Positions 1-10,598 of a stretch of DNA of 62,798 nt are shown in pieces. Each line of letters begins with the position of its first letter. The stretch's first letter is position 1. Origin of the DNA: Burkholderiales bacterium (GTDB lineage Bacteria > Pseudomonadota > Gammaproteobacteria > Burkholderiales > Ga0077523); NCBI GenBank assembly GCA_019745565.1, contig JAIESW010000002.1, forward strand, positions 1 through 62,798, in the 5' to 3' direction. Position numbers and translations under genes: made by a program. The notes under the pieces were generated by a model that was not told the DNA's origin, did no database searches, and saw only the letters and a list, made by a program, of their open reading frames with translations.

Positions 1-234
1 AAAGTAGGTCACCGCAAGGCTCCCATCTCCAAACCATACGCCCCCAGCTACCCCATAGCTCGGGGCGTTGGCGTTTGTAGCAACGCGACGTGCACGAGGC
101 AACAGTGACGTGCACCACGGCAGAGCGTAGTGTCGTACCCGTGCTCGAAGTCTGCGCGCGAGCCCATCGTCACGGTCGGTTCTTGTAACATCGGGCCGGC
201 TTCGATGTCGCATCCGCCCGTTGAGAGAACCGGT

Positions 235-1812
235 ATGAAATCGCTCCTCGCTCCGCTCTGTGCCGTTCTTTGTCTCGTAGCCTTGCCAGCAAGCGCACAG
301 GAGCCGGTCAAGGGCGGCACGCTCACCATGATCGCTCAGCCCGAGCCGCCCATCCTGGTATCGGCGTTCAACTCTGCCGGCCCCATCGGCGTCGTGTCGA
401 CCAAGATCTTCGAAGGGTTACTGACCTACGATTTCGACATGAACCCGAGGCCGGTGCTTGCCGAGACCTGGAAGCTGAGTGCAGACGGGAAGGCCATCAC
501 CTTCAACCTGCGCAAGGGCGTGAAGTGGCACGACGGCAAGGACTTCACCTCGGCCGACGTGCAATTCTCCGTGATGAAGGTCTGGAAGGAACTGCATCCG
601 CGCGGCCGATCGACGTTCGCGAAGGTCACTGCCGTAGAAACGCCGTCGCCCACCGTGGCGATCATCAAGCTGTCCGAGCCGTCGCCGCCGCTCATGTCCG
701 CACTCTCGGGATACGAGGGGCAGATCCTGCCGAAGCATCTGTACGACGGCACCGACATCGCCCAGAACGCGTGGAACAACAAGCCGGTCGGCACCGGTCC
801 CTTCGTGTTCAAGGAGTGGCAGAAGGGTAACTTCATCCAGCTCGACCGCAATCCCAACTACTGGGACAAGGGCAAGCCCTACCTGGATCGCATCGTGTTC
901 CGCATCATCCCCGATGCCTCTGCACGCGCTGCCGCGTTCGAGACCGGCGAGGTGCTGCTCGGCGGTTTCAGCCCGGTTCCGCTCAACGACGTGAAGCGTC
1001 TCGAAAGCACGGGCAAGTTCGATGTGGAAACGCGCGGCTACGAGTACCTCGCGCCGATGTTCCTGCTCGAGTTCAATCTCGCCAACCAGTACCTCAAGGA
1101 CAAGCGCGTCCGCCAGGCCATCGCGCATGCCATCGACAAGGACGTAGTGGTGAAGACCATCTGGTTCGGGTTCGGCAAACCGGCCGTCAGCCCGGTCCCG
1201 TCGGTCCTGACGCAGTTCCACGATGCGACCGTTCCCAAGTACGCCTTCGATCCGAAGAAGGCCGAACAACTGCTGGACGACGCCGGCTTCAAGCGCGGTG
1301 CCGGCGGCAAGCGCTTCAGGTTGATCCACGACTTCCTGCCCTACGGCAACGACTACCAGCGCACTGCCGAGTACGTGAAGCAGGCACTCGGCAAGGTCGG
1401 CATCGACGTGGAGATCCGCAGCCAGGACACTGCGGCATTTCTGAAACGGGTCTACACCGACAACGACTTCGAGCTGACCAGCAATTTCTTCTACGCGCTG
1501 CCCGACCCCACCATCGGCGTGCAGCGCATCTACTGGTCGAAGAACATCAAGAAGGGCGTGCCGTTTTCCAATTCGTCCGGCTACACCAACGCCGAGATGG
1601 ACAAGGTCATCGAGGACGCCCAGGTCGAACACGACAGGAAGAAGCGGCGCGAGTTGCTGAACCGCATGCAGCAGATCGCGGCGGACGACATCCCCGTGCT
1701 CGACCTGTTCGAGGTGCGTTTTTTCACGCTGGCGAACAAGCGCGTGCAGAACCACACCAGCTCGGCCGAAGGCGTCTACGCCTCCTTCTCCAACGTCTGG
1801 CTGAAGCCCTAG
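235..1812 (+). CDS. Peptide/nickel-type ABC transporter substrate-binding protein (SBP family 5)
   Basis: Predicted periplasmic solute receptor of 525 residues that delivers a peptide-like or other ligand to the permease/ATPase genes directly downstream. The ATG at 235 is chosen because it opens a clear signal peptide (basic start, hydrophobic core, cleavage after ASA near residue 22); an in-frame ATG at 130 adds a non-signal-like stretch. Family hallmarks are the early KGGTLTM strand, the GTGPFVFKEW motif near residue 190 and the RQAIAHAIDK helix. The next gene starts 25 nt downstream. The ligand cannot be deduced: family 5 proteins bind peptides, nickel chelates, opines or sugars. Confidence 0.93.
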   Translation: MKSLLAPLCAVLCLVALPASAQEPVKGGTLTMIAQPEPPILVSAFNSAGPIGVVSTKIFEGLLTYDFDMNPRPVLAETWKLSADGKAITFNLRKGVKWHDGKDFTSADVQFSVMKVWKELHPRGRSTFAKVTAVETPSPTVAIIKLSEPSPPLMSALSGYEGQILPKHLYDGTDIAQNAWNNKPVGTGPFVFKEWQKGNFIQLDRNPNYWDKGKPYLDRIVFRIIPDASARAAAFETGEVLLGGFSPVPLNDVKRLESTGKFDVETRGYEYLAPMFLLEFNLANQYLKDKRVRQAIAHAIDKDVVVKTIWFGFGKPAVSPVPSVLTQFHDATVPKYAFDPKKAEQLLDDAGFKRGAGGKRFRLIHDFLPYGNDYQRTAEYVKQALGKVGIDVEIRSQDTAAFLKRVYTDNDFELTSNFFYALPDPTIGVQRIYWSKNIKKGVPFSNSSGYTNAEMDKVIEDAQVEHDRKKRRELLNRMQQIAADDIPVLDLFEVRFFTLANKRVQNHTSSAEGVYASFSNVWLKP

Positions 1813-1837
1813 CGCTCGCGCCGACGTAGGTCGCCCC

Positions 1838-2815
1838 GTGCCCAGAGTCGTCCGCTACCTGGCGTGGCGCCTGTTGCAGGCGGTTCCGATCGTCGCCGGG
1901 ATCGCCGTGTTCAATTTCATGCTGCTGCAGCTGGCGCCGGGCGACGCCGCGGACGTGCTGGCCGGCGAGGCCGGCGGCGCGACGCCCGAGTACATCGCCG
2001 AACTCAAGGCGCGTTTCGGCCTCGATCAACCAGTGCCGGTGCAGCTCGGCAAGTACCTCTGGAACGTCGCGCGGCTGGATCTGGGCTTCTCGTTCCGCCA
2101 CAACATGCCGGTGGTGGATCTCATCCTCTCGCGCCTGCCGGCGACGCTGCTGCTGATGGGCGCGGCGATCGTACTCGCCTTCAGCCTGGGTGTACTGCTG
2201 GGCGTGACCGCCGCGCGGCACGTGAACCGACCGCTGGACACCGTGATCTCCGTCGGCGCGCTGCTCGCGTATGCCACGCCGATCTTCTGGATCGGCCTGA
2301 TGATGATCCTGCTCTTCTCGGTGCAACTCGGGTGGCTGCCGTCGAGCGGCATGCGCACCATCGGCGTGGACCTCACGGGCTTCGCCTATGCGCTCGACGT
2401 GGCACGCCATCTGGTCCTGCCGGCCACGGCCCTCTCGTTGTTCTTCATGGCGCTCTACACGCGCCTGATGCGGGCCTCGATGCTGGAGGTCTATTCGCTC
2501 GACTACGTGACGACCGCGCGCGCCAAGGGATTGACGGAGCGGCGCGTGGCGTTCAAGCACGTGCTGCGCAACGCGTTGCTGCCCATGGTCACCATGCTGG
2601 GGCTGCAGATCGGGTCCATGCTGGGCGGATCGGTACTGGTGGAAACCGTGTTCGGTTGGCCGGGTCTCGGGCGCCTCGCGTTCGAGGCAGTGTTCCAGCG
2701 CGACAACAACCTGTTGCTGGGCGTCCTGCTGCTGTCATCGGTGCTGGTGGTCATCATCAACGTGATCATCGATCTGACCTATGCGCGGCTCGACCCGCGC
2801 ATCGACGTGGGTTAG
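1838..2815 (+). CDS. ABC transporter permease, DppB-like
   Basis: Inner-membrane permease of 325 residues with a GTG start. It begins with the helix RRYLAWRLLQ-type entry typical of DppB/OppB (here VVRYLAWRLLQAVPIVAG), has about six transmembrane segments, and carries the cytoplasmic EAA-type loop (DYVTTARAKGL, then HVLRNALLP) near residues 225-250 that docks on the ATPases. Second gene of a five-gene operon; three bases separate its stop from the next start. Substrate specificity is set by the SBP, so only the transporter class is certain. Confidence 0.95.
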   Translation: MPRVVRYLAWRLLQAVPIVAGIAVFNFMLLQLAPGDAADVLAGEAGGATPEYIAELKARFGLDQPVPVQLGKYLWNVARLDLGFSFRHNMPVVDLILSRLPATLLLMGAAIVLAFSLGVLLGVTAARHVNRPLDTVISVGALLAYATPIFWIGLMMILLFSVQLGWLPSSGMRTIGVDLTGFAYALDVARHLVLPATALSLFFMALYTRLMRASMLEVYSLDYVTTARAKGLTERRVAFKHVLRNALLPMVTMLGLQIGSMLGGSVLVETVFGWPGLGRLAFEAVFQRDNNLLLGVLLLSSVLVVIINVIIDLTYARLDPRIDVG

Positions 2816-2818
2816 AGA

Positions 2819-3652
2819 ATGAAGGAATTCCTCCGCCGCTTCGCCCGCAACAAGGCCGCCATCGGCGGTGTCGTGATCCTGCTCGTCGTGATCGCGATGG
2901 CGTTGCTGGCGCCCGCGTTGTATCCGGACAGTCCCTGGGACATGGTGGCGGAACCCTTCCTCGCCCCCGGTGCCGACCGTGCGCACCCGCTCGGTTCGGA
3001 CATGATGGGGCGCGATCTCACGGCCGGCATCTTCCATGGCGCCCGGGTGAGCCTGGTGATCGGGATCGTGGCAACGCTGGTGGCGCTGGCATTGGGCGTC
3101 ACGATCGGTGCCATCGCCGGGTACTACGGCGGCTGGATCGACAACGTGCTGATGCGCGTGACCGAGCTGTTCCAGACCATCCCGGCGTTCATCTTCGCGA
3201 TCGTTCTGGTGTCCATCTTCCAGCCTTCCGTCACCAGCATCGTGCTCGCGATCGGAACGGTGTCGTGGCCCCCGGTGGCACGTCTCACGCGCAGCGAGTT
3301 CCTCAGCTTGCGCAGCCGCGAGTTCGTGCAGGCCTGCATCACCATCGGCATGGGTGACCTGCGCATCATCGTCCGGCACGTCCTGCCGAACGCGCTGGCG
3401 CCCATCATCGTGACCGGTTCGCTGATGGTGGCCACGGCAATCCTTACGGAGGCGGGCCTGGCCTTCCTCGGACTGGGGGACCCCAACGTGATGAGCTGGG
3501 GCACGATCATCGGCGCCGGTCGCGAAGTGCTGCGCACCGCTGCCTACGTCACGGCCATTCCCGGCATCGCCATCCTGTTGACGGTGCTCGCGCTCAATCT
3601 GGTGGGCGAGGGTCTGAACGACGCGCTCAATCCGAAGCTCAAGAACCGATGA
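2819..3652 (+). CDS. ABC transporter permease, DppC-like
   Basis: Second inner-membrane permease (277 residues), partner of the DppB-like subunit. The N-terminal helix follows the [10 protein letters not shown] entry motif of the DppC/OppC family; [12 protein letters not shown] (near residue 58) is the family signature before the membrane core, and the EAA loop is [13 protein letters not shown] with HVLPNALAP. The stop overlaps the next start by 4 nt (ATGA), which implies translational coupling to the ATPase gene. Confidence 0.95.
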   Translation: MKEFLRRFARNKAAIGGVVILLVVIAMALLAPALYPDSPWDMVAEPFLAPGADRAHPLGSDMMGRDLTAGIFHGARVSLVIGIVATLVALALGVTIGAIAGYYGGWIDNVLMRVTELFQTIPAFIFAIVLVSIFQPSVTSIVLAIGTVSWPPVARLTRSEFLSLRSREFVQACITIGMGDLRIIVRHVLPNALAPIIVTGSLMVATAILTEAGLAFLGLGDPNVMSWGTIIGAGREVLRTAAYVTAIPGIAILLTVLALNLVGEGLNDALNPKLKNR

Positions 3653-4635
3653 GTGCGCCGCTGCTCGAAGTCCGTGACCTGCAGACGCACTTCTTCACGC
3701 GGGCCGGCGTGGCGAAGGCGGTCGACGGTGTCAGCTTCGACATCGCCGCCGGCGAGACCCTCGCGCTGGTGGGCGAGTCCGGCTGCGGCAAGTCCGTGAC
3801 CGCCTTCTCGATCCTGCGACTGATCGCCGATCCGCCCGGCCGCATCGTCGGTGGCCGCATCCTGTTCGAGGGCCAGGATCTGCTGGCGCTGACCGCCGCA
3901 CAGATGCGCACCGTACGTGGCAACCGGATCGCGATGATCTTCCAGGAACCCATGACCGCGCTCAATCCGGTGTTCACCATCGGCGACCAGATCGTCGAGG
4001 CGGTGGTGCAGCATCGCGTTCTCGACCGCAAGGCCGCCTGGCGCCGGACCGTCGAACTGTTGGAGCGCGTGCGCATTCCCGATGCGGCTCGACGGGCGTA
4101 CGAGTATCCCCATCGCTTGTCCGGCGGCCTGCGCCAGCGCGCCATGATCGCGATGGCGCTCGCCTGCGAACCGAAGCTGCTGATCGCCGACGAACCGACC
4201 ACGGCACTGGACGTGACCATCCAGGCGCAGATCCTCGACCTCATCGACGAACTGAAGCGCGAGACCGGCATGGGCGTGCTGCTCATCACCCATGATCTCG
4301 GCGTCGTCGCGCAGCACGCGCAGCGGGTCGCCGTGATGTACGCGGGCCGCATCGTGGAGCAGGCTCCGATCGCCGATCTGTTCGCGGATCCGCAGCATCC
4401 GTACACGCGCGGGTTGCTCGCATCCATTCCGAGAGGCGGGGCCGCGTCCGCGCGGTTGACCGAGATCACCGGCATGGTCCCGGCGCTCACCGCCATGCCG
4501 GCCGGCTGCGCGTTCCAGCCGCGATGCCCGCTGGCCTTCGGGCGTTGCGGTCGGGATCGCCCCGAGCTGTCGTCGAACCAGGCGAACCGTCGCGTCGCGT
4601 GCTTCGCGGCGGCACCGGAAGGCCTCCATGGCTAA
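3649..4635 (+). CDS. ABC transporter ATP-binding protein, DppD-like
   Basis: Cytoplasmic ATPase of 328 residues. Walker A is GESGCGKS, Walker B is [12 protein letters not shown], the H-loop is LLITHDLG, and the signature reads LSGGLRQR, with Leu at the usual Gln, as in many DppD/OppD proteins. The C-terminal extension contains [14 protein letters not shown], the cysteine-bearing oligopeptide/dipeptide transporter C-terminal region that can hold an Fe-S cluster in some homologues. It overlaps both neighbours by a few bases, so the five genes form one tight operon. Confidence 0.95.
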   Translation: MSAPLLEVRDLQTHFFTRAGVAKAVDGVSFDIAAGETLALVGESGCGKSVTAFSILRLIADPPGRIVGGRILFEGQDLLALTAAQMRTVRGNRIAMIFQEPMTALNPVFTIGDQIVEAVVQHRVLDRKAAWRRTVELLERVRIPDAARRAYEYPHRLSGGLRQRAMIAMALACEPKLLIADEPTTALDVTIQAQILDLIDELKRETGMGVLLITHDLGVVAQHAQRVAVMYAGRIVEQAPIADLFADPQHPYTRGLLASIPRGGAASARLTEITGMVPALTAMPAGCAFQPRCPLAFGRCGRDRPELSSNQANRRVACFAAAPEGLHG

Positions 4636-5587
4636 TCCGATCCTCTCGATCTCGGAACTGGCGATGCATTTTCCGACGCGTGCCGGGCTGGTGCGGGCGG
4701 TCGATGGCGTGTCGCTCGACATCGAGCCGGGCGAGACCGTCGGCCTGGTCGGCGAGTCGGGTTGCGGCAAGAGCACGCTCGGCAAGACCGCCATGCGGCT
4801 CACACGGCCGACGGCAGGCTCCATCCGCCTGGAAGGCAAAGAGATCGCCGACCTGTCGCGCGGTGCGTTGCGCCCGCTGCGGCCCAAGCTGCAGATGATC
4901 TTCCAGGATCCCTACGCTTCGCTCAACCCGCGTCTCACCGTGGGGAGGGCACTAGAGGAACCTCTGGTCGTGCACGGTCGCGGCAATGCCGCGGAGCGAC
5001 GCGAGCGCGTGCGCTGGCTCGCGGACAAAGTGGGCTTGCGACCGGAAGCGCTGCAACGGCATCCGCACGAGTTCTCCGGCGGTCAACGCCAGCGCATCGG
5101 GATCGCCCGCGCTCTCGCCCTCGAACCGAAGCTCGTGATCTGCGACGAACCGGTGTCGGCGCTCGACGTCTCGGTGCGCGCACAGGTGATCAATCTGCTG
5201 ATGGATCTCAAGCGCGACTTCGGTCTCGCCTACCTGTTCATCTCCCACGACCTCTCGGTGGTGGAACACGTCTCCGACCGGATCGCCGTGATGTATCTCG
5301 GCAAGCTCGTGGAGCTCGCCGACCGCCGCACGCTATGGACGCGGCCGCTGCATCCCTACACGCAGGCGCTGATGGCGGCGGTGCCGGTGGCCGACCCTTC
5401 GAAGGCCGCCGATCGCAAACCGGTCCGTCTGGAAGGCGATCTTCCGAGCCCGCTCGATCCGCCGAACGGTTGCCGGTTCCGCACCCGCTGCCCGATCGCC
5501 GTCGCGCAGTGCGCCGAGCGCGAGCCGGCGTTGCAGCCGCTCGCTCCCGGGCACTTCGTCGCCTGCGATCGCGTGGCCGGTGCCTGA
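4628..5587 (+). CDS. ABC transporter ATP-binding protein, DppF-like
   Basis: Second ATPase (319 residues) of the importer. Walker [10 protein letters not shown]-loop [11 protein letters not shown] (a DppF/OppF hallmark), signature FSGGQRQR, Walker [13 protein letters not shown], and a C-terminal cysteine motif [15 protein letters not shown]. It starts 8 nt inside the DppD-like gene. Its stop lies 18 nt from the end of the convergent aldehyde dehydrogenase gene, so the operon ends here; no strong hairpin is visible in that short gap. Confidence 0.95.
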   Translation: MANPILSISELAMHFPTRAGLVRAVDGVSLDIEPGETVGLVGESGCGKSTLGKTAMRLTRPTAGSIRLEGKEIADLSRGALRPLRPKLQMIFQDPYASLNPRLTVGRALEEPLVVHGRGNAAERRERVRWLADKVGLRPEALQRHPHEFSGGQRQRIGIARALALEPKLVICDEPVSALDVSVRAQVINLLMDLKRDFGLAYLFISHDLSVVEHVSDRIAVMYLGKLVELADRRTLWTRPLHPYTQALMAAVPVADPSKAADRKPVRLEGDLPSPLDPPNGCRFRTRCPIAVAQCAEREPALQPLAPGHFVACDRVAGA

Positions 5588-5605
5588 CGGCGCCGACGAC
5601 AGGCC

Positions 5606-7087
5606 TCAGCCGTGCTTGAAGACGATGGTCTTCGAGTGGCAGAACTCGCGCAGCGCCTCGAAGCCCTTCTCGCGACCGTGACCTGATTTCTTCACGCCGC
5701 CGAAGGGCAGCTCGATCCCGCCACCGGCGCCATAGCCGTTGACGAACACCTGCCCGCAGCGCATCGCCTTTGCCACGCGCATCTGACGGCCGCCATTGGC
5801 GGTCCAGATGCCGGCAACCAGGCCGTAGTCCGTGCCGTTCGCAAGTTTGACCGCATCGGCTTCGTCCTCGAAGGAGATGATCGACAACACGGGGCCGAAC
5901 ACTTCTTCGCGCGCCAATGCATTCTCGCGCGGCACCGGTCCGAACAGGGTGGGCGCGACGTAGTAGCCGTCGGCGGGAGCGCCGTCGGCGACCTTCGCCT
6001 GGGCCAGGACGCCGATCCGGTCGTTGGCTGCCCGTTCGATGAAGCCGCTCACGCGCTTCTTCTGGGTCGCGCTGATCAAGGGGCCGCAATCGAGATCCAT
6101 GGTCGACGATCCGACGCGCAGCTGGGCGAAACGCTCGGCGACGCGACCGACGAACTTGTCGTAGATGGCCTTCTGCACCAGCACGCGGCTGCCCGCGGAG
6201 CAGGTCTGCCCGCCGTTCTGCACGATGGCATTCACGACCACCGGAACGGCCGCGTCGAAGTCGGCATCGTCGAACACGATCTGCGGCGACTTGCCGCCGA
6301 GTTCCAGCACGCAGCCGATATGGTTCTTCGCCGCGGCGATCTGCACCAGCGTGCCCACTTCCGGCGAACCGGTGAACGACAGGAAATCGATGCCCGGATG
6401 ACTGGACAACGCCGCACCGGCTTCCTCGCCGATGCCGGTCACGACGTTCAGCACGCCGGGCGGCAAGCCGGCTTCCATCGCCAGCGCGGCCAGTCGGACC
6501 GGCGTGAGGCAGGCTTCCTCCGCGGGCTTCAGCACGGTGCAGTTGCCCATCGCAAGCGCCGGCGCCACGGTCCGGCCGAACATCTGCGCCGGGTAGTTCC
6601 ACGGGATGATGTGGCCGGTGACGCCCTTCGGATCTCGCACGACGGTCACCATGTAGCCGTCGAGGAACGGAATCACGTCGCCGTGGAACTTGTCCGCGGC
6701 CGAGCCGTAGAACTCGAAGTACCGCGCCGCCGCCGTGATGTCGGCGCGCGCCTGCTTCATCGGCTTGCCAGTGTCGGCGGCTTCCAGCTGCGCCAGTTCC
6801 TCGAAGTGCTCGAGGATCTTCGCGCCCAGTTTGGTGAGGATGCGGCCGCGCTCCACCGCGGTCATGCGGCTCCAGGGGCCTTCCTCGAACGCCTTCCGGG
6901 CGGCCCTGACGGCCGCGTCGATGTCGGCGGCGGTGCCGCGGGCGATGCGCGCGAACACCTGACCGTCACTGGGGTTCACCACGTCCACCGTCCGGCCGTC
7001 CGAGGCAGGCTGCCAGCGGCCGTCGATCAGGTTTTCACGGGTGACGATGGACTCCTGGGCGGCTGCGCGCACGGGGTTCAAGCTCAT
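5606..7087 (-). CDS. NAD(P)+-dependent aldehyde dehydrogenase
   Basis: Cytoplasmic ALDH-superfamily enzyme (493 residues) oxidising an aldehyde to its acid. Visible hallmarks: IIPWNYPAQM, the cofactor-loop FTGSPEVG, catalytic Glu in LELGGKSPQ (near 265), the nucleophile Cys in NGGQTCSAGSRV (residue 296) and the terminal PFGGVKKSGHGREKG motif typical of betaine-aldehyde/aminoaldehyde-type ALDHs. Full length for the family. A TAGAAT hexamer on the minus strand about 40 nt upstream of the start could be a -10 box but has no convincing -35. The exact aldehyde is unknown; the nearby GMC alcohol oxidase-like gene (8807-10432) is a possible partner. Confidence 0.95.
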   Translation of the reverse strand: MSLNPVRAAAQESIVTRENLIDGRWQPASDGRTVDVVNPSDGQVFARIARGTAADIDAAVRAARKAFEEGPWSRMTAVERGRILTKLGAKILEHFEELAQLEAADTGKPMKQARADITAAARYFEFYGSAADKFHGDVIPFLDGYMVTVVRDPKGVTGHIIPWNYPAQMFGRTVAPALAMGNCTVLKPAEEACLTPVRLAALAMEAGLPPGVLNVVTGIGEEAGAALSSHPGIDFLSFTGSPEVGTLVQIAAAKNHIGCVLELGGKSPQIVFDDADFDAAVPVVVNAIVQNGGQTCSAGSRVLVQKAIYDKFVGRVAERFAQLRVGSSTMDLDCGPLISATQKKRVSGFIERAANDRIGVLAQAKVADGAPADGYYVAPTLFGPVPRENALAREEVFGPVLSIISFEDEADAVKLANGTDYGLVAGIWTANGGRQMRVAKAMRCGQVFVNGYGAGGGIELPFGGVKKSGHGREKGFEALREFCHSKTIVFKHG

Positions 7088-7482
7088 GGGGTTCCTCGAT
7101 GGGGTTGACGCGGAAGAACGCCCATTCTACCGCTCCGTCGGCACGCTCCTCGCCGAGCGTGCGAGACCGAACACAGCCGCGTCCCCGGGTGCTCGCGCCC
7201 CTGCAACCATTTGGAGTCGTTGCGATCTCAGGCGTGCTCCCACGTTGGATCGCACGCCCGCAAACGGCCTTGTGTGCGCTTGTGCACAGAGCATTGGAAA
7301 ATCGCGTCCGGTCCATCGAGGTTGGTCGCTTTCTTGCCTCGCCGTCATCAATCATGCCTGCCACCCGTCGAAGGTCGTCGAATCGCGACACTGATGCAAC
7401 GCCGGAACGTGCCGTTAATTCGTTGCCTATGGTCCCTTTGCTCCCGACAGGCTGGGCGTTGCATCGAGGCGTACTTCCAGAC
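7088..7482. other. 395-nt intergenic region between divergent genes
   Basis: Region between the start of the aldehyde dehydrogenase (minus) and the chosen start of the diguanylate cyclase (plus). The plus-strand reading frame stays open back to 7099, but the translated stretch is basic, low in hydrophobicity and unlike the membrane-anchored family, so I treat it as non-coding. A candidate minus-strand -10 (TAGAAT) lies near 7125. I see no clear operator, repeat or RNA. Confidence 0.5.
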
Positions 7483-8715
7483 ATGTGGGTGAGCTCGTCA
7501 GTGAAGGTTGCATGGCTGTTCGTCACGCCGGCCCTGGTGGTACTGGCGGCGTATCTTGCCGCCCCCTGGGTGGCGGACTTGCCGCCCGAACTGGCCGGGC
7601 TGCAGAAACTGGGACCGGTCGCGGTGCTGGCCTTCGCTGCCGCCATCGCGATCGCGTTCAATCGCGGCCGGGTACTGCTCGGGGTACTGGCGTTGTCGAT
7701 TGCCTACACCGGGTTGCACCTCGCGTGGAACGAAGGTATCGACGACCATGCGCCGCTCACGGTATACGCCGCGATCGCCATCCTGTTGCCGCTCAACCTG
7801 AGCGTGCTGGCGCTGCTCAAGGAACGCGGATTGTCCAGCCGCTGGGGCGCGCGCCGCCTCGGTGCGATCGTCTTGCAGGCCGCCGCCGTGCTGGCACTCG
7901 CCACCGGCCGCCCGACCGCGGTCACGCAGGCGGCCTGGGCTGCGCCGGCCGGCCTCGCCTGGCTGGGTGCTTCGCCGATCCCGCCCTTGGGCGTACTCGC
8001 GCTTTCCCTGAGTTTCATCGGGGCCGTGGTCGCCACCTGGCTGCGTCGCTCCGCCATCGAGGCAGGTCTGGCCGGAGCGATCGTCGCCGTAGCGCTGGCG
8101 GTGCACGAAGTGACCGTGCCGCTCGCCTTCGAAGTCTTCATCGCCTTCGGCGGCATGATGCTCGCTGTCGGCGTCCTGCAGGATGCTTACCGTCTCGCTT
8201 TCCGCGACGAACTCACGGGGCTGCCGAGCCGACGTGCGCTGAACGAACGCCTGGCGGCTCTCGGCGATCGCTACGCCATCGCGATGGTCGACGTGGACCA
8301 CTTCAAGCAGTTCAACGACCGCTGGGGCCACGATGTCGGCGATCAGGTGCTGAAGATGGTTGCAGCCCATCTCGAGCACGTGTCGGCCGGTGGGCGCGGC
8401 TATCGCTACGGCGGCGAGGAATTCACCCTGGTCTTCAGCGGGCGCAGTGTGCGTGATGTGCTGCCGCACGTCGAAGCGGTGCGCGACGCGATCGAGCGCT
8501 ACGCGATGGCGATCCGCGCACCGGACCGACCGAAGAAGGGTGACGCACGACGCGGTCGTGGCGGTCGGAGCGATCGGCAGACGGTCTCGGTGACGGTAAG
8601 CATCGGTGTCGCGGAACCGGATGGACGCAATGCCTCACCCGAATCGGTGGTGCGAGCAGCCGACGCAGCGCTCTATCGGGCCAAGGAGAAAGGCCGCAAT
8701 CAGGTAAGCCGCTGA
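7483..8715 (+). CDS. Membrane-bound diguanylate cyclase (GGEEF)
   Basis: Predicted inner-membrane enzyme making c-di-GMP from two GTP. From the ATG at 7483 it has 410 residues; a GTG at 7501, preceded by GGGTGAG, is an equally plausible start. About seven hydrophobic segments fill residues 5-235; the GGDEF domain follows with DELTGLPSRRALNERL, metal-binding DVDHFKQFND and the active-site motif RYGGEEF. No RxxD inhibitory site is present five residues before GGEEF, so product inhibition through the I-site is not expected. A basic insertion (PDRPKKGDARRGRGG) precedes the last strand. The membrane sensor part matches no domain I can name. Confidence 0.9.
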   Translation: MWVSSSVKVAWLFVTPALVVLAAYLAAPWVADLPPELAGLQKLGPVAVLAFAAAIAIAFNRGRVLLGVLALSIAYTGLHLAWNEGIDDHAPLTVYAAIAILLPLNLSVLALLKERGLSSRWGARRLGAIVLQAAAVLALATGRPTAVTQAAWAAPAGLAWLGASPIPPLGVLALSLSFIGAVVATWLRRSAIEAGLAGAIVAVALAVHEVTVPLAFEVFIAFGGMMLAVGVLQDAYRLAFRDELTGLPSRRALNERLAALGDRYAIAMVDVDHFKQFNDRWGHDVGDQVLKMVAAHLEHVSAGGRGYRYGGEEFTLVFSGRSVRDVLPHVEAVRDAIERYAMAIRAPDRPKKGDARRGRGGRSDRQTVSVTVSIGVAEPDGRNASPESVVRAADAALYRAKEKGRNQVSR

Positions 8716-8806
8716 CAGGCGGCGCAGCGGGCCGCTCGCCGTTCCGAACCTGCGGACCGCCGCGATCGATTACCATCGCGCCCTGATTCCAACTGGGGGA
8801 GCGGCT

Positions 8807-10432
8807 GTGGCAGCGGTATCGGGGGCATACGACTACATCGTCGTCGGCGCGGGGACGGCCGGCTGCGTGCTGGCGAACCGTTTGTCCGCCGACCCTTCCA
8901 AGCGGGTGCTGCTCGTGGAGGCCGGCGGCCCGGACAACTACTTCTGGATCCACGTGCCGGTCGGCTATCTCTACACCATCGGCAACCCGCGCACCGACTG
9001 GTGCTTCAAGACCGACGCCGAGCCCGGCCTCAACGGCCGCAGCATCCTGTATGCGCGCGGCAAGGTGCTCGGTGGGTGCTCTTCGATCAACGCCATGATC
9101 TACATGCGCGGGCAGAAGACCGACTACGACCACTGGGCCGCCCTGGGCAATCGCGGCTGGAGCTGGGACGACGTGCTGCCGATCTTCAAGCGTACCGAGG
9201 ACTATGCGCACGGCGCGGACGAACTGCATGGTGCCGGTGGCGAACTGCGCGTCGAAGAGCGCCGTGTATCGTGGGAGATCCTCGATGCCTGGCGCGATGC
9301 TGCCGAGGAATGCGGTATCCCGAAGATCGCGGAATTCAATCGCGGCGACAATTTCGGCAACGCCTATTTCCAGATGAATCAGAAGCGCGGTGTACGCTGG
9401 AGCGCCACCAAGGCATTCCTGCGGCCCGTACAGCATCGGACGAACCTGGAGATCGTCACCAAAGCGCACGTGCAGCGCGTGACGATCGAGAGCGAGGACG
9501 GGGTCAAGCGGGCGACCGGCGTGGTGCTGCGGTTCGACGACGGATCGACGGCCGATGTCGTCGCGAAGGGCGAGGTGGTGCTCGCCGCGGGCGCGATCGG
9601 TTCGCCGCAGCTCCTGCAACTGTCCGGTGTGGGTCCGGCGCCGCTGCTGCGCGAACACGGCATCGCCGTCATCCACGAACTGCCCGGTGTCGGCGAGAAC
9701 CTGCAGGACCATCTGCAGATCCGCACGGTGTACAAGGTGCACGGCGTCACTACCCTGAACGAACGCGCCAATTCACTGCTCGGCAAGGCCGCGATGGGTC
9801 TCGAGTATCTGCTCTTCCGCACCGGACCGCTGACCATGCCGCCCTCGCAGCTGGGTGCGTTCGCGAAGAGCGATCCGGCGCAGCCGTCCGCCAACATCGA
9901 ATGGCACGTGCAGCCGTTGTCGCTCGACCGCTTCGGTGAACCGTTGCACCAGTATCCCGCGATCACGCCGTCGGTGTGCAATCTCCGGCCGAGCAGCCGC
10001 GGCTGGATACGCATCCGCTCGCGCGATCCGCACGCTGCTCCGGAGATCCGTCCGAACTACCTCGCGACCGACGAGGACCGCCGCATCGCGGTGGACGGAT
10101 TGCGTTTCACCCGCCGCATCATGGCGGCGCGGGCGCTCGAGCGTTATCGCCCGGAGGAGTTGAAGCCCGGTCCAGGGCTAAAGACCGATGCGGAATTGTC
10201 CCGCGCCGCGGGCGATCTCGGAACCACGATCTTCCACCCGGTGGGCACGTGCAAGATGGGCTCCGATGGTGCGGCCGTCGTGGACGATCGGCTGCGCGTC
10301 CATGGCATCGCCGGCCTGCGCGTGATCGACGCCTCGGTGATGCCGACCATCACGTCCGGAAACACGAACGCTCCGACGGTCATGATCGCGGAGCAGGGGT
10401 CGGCGTTCATCTGTGAGGATGCGCGCGGTTGA
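8807..10432 (+). CDS. GMC-family FAD-dependent oxidoreductase (choline/alcohol dehydrogenase-like)
   Basis: Flavoenzyme of 541 residues oxidising an alcohol. GTG start preceded by GGGGGAG. The dinucleotide fold is at the N-terminus (YIVVGAGTAGCVLANRLS), the GMC signature 1 at GKVLGGCSSINAMIYMRG, signature 2 around GAIGSPQLLQLSGVG, and the C-terminal active-site region has FHPVGTCKMG followed by GNTNAPTVMIAEQG. No signal peptide. Many bacterial choline-dehydrogenase-like GMC enzymes have this length; the substrate is unknown. Monocistronic as far as can be seen. Confidence 0.93.
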   Translation: MAAVSGAYDYIVVGAGTAGCVLANRLSADPSKRVLLVEAGGPDNYFWIHVPVGYLYTIGNPRTDWCFKTDAEPGLNGRSILYARGKVLGGCSSINAMIYMRGQKTDYDHWAALGNRGWSWDDVLPIFKRTEDYAHGADELHGAGGELRVEERRVSWEILDAWRDAAEECGIPKIAEFNRGDNFGNAYFQMNQKRGVRWSATKAFLRPVQHRTNLEIVTKAHVQRVTIESEDGVKRATGVVLRFDDGSTADVVAKGEVVLAAGAIGSPQLLQLSGVGPAPLLREHGIAVIHELPGVGENLQDHLQIRTVYKVHGVTTLNERANSLLGKAAMGLEYLLFRTGPLTMPPSQLGAFAKSDPAQPSANIEWHVQPLSLDRFGEPLHQYPAITPSVCNLRPSSRGWIRIRSRDPHAAPEIRPNYLATDEDRRIAVDGLRFTRRIMAARALERYRPEELKPGPGLKTDAELSRAAGDLGTTIFHPVGTCKMGSDGAAVVDDRLRVHGIAGLRVIDASVMPTITSGNTNAPTVMIAEQGSAFICEDARG

Positions 10433-10598
10433 GATAGCAAGCACCGTGACTGGCCCCGCGGCCAGCGAAGCTGGGGCGCACGGGCCCTCCACTGCACCGA
10501 ACCTTATGGGGTGGGGCCTCGTTGTATCTCGGACTATGGGTGAGCCGATACCCCGGTCGGGTGCCGGCAAGCGCTAGCACTTGCTAACTTTGGTGCGC

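Noticed and set aside
130..234. N-terminal extension of the first SBP
   Set aside because: Would put about 35 polar residues before a clear signal peptide; ATG 235 has the signal and a GAGAG ribosome-like site.
7099..7482. N-terminal extension of the diguanylate cyclase
   Set aside because: Basic, low-hydrophobicity sequence before a membrane domain; no ribosome site at 7099.
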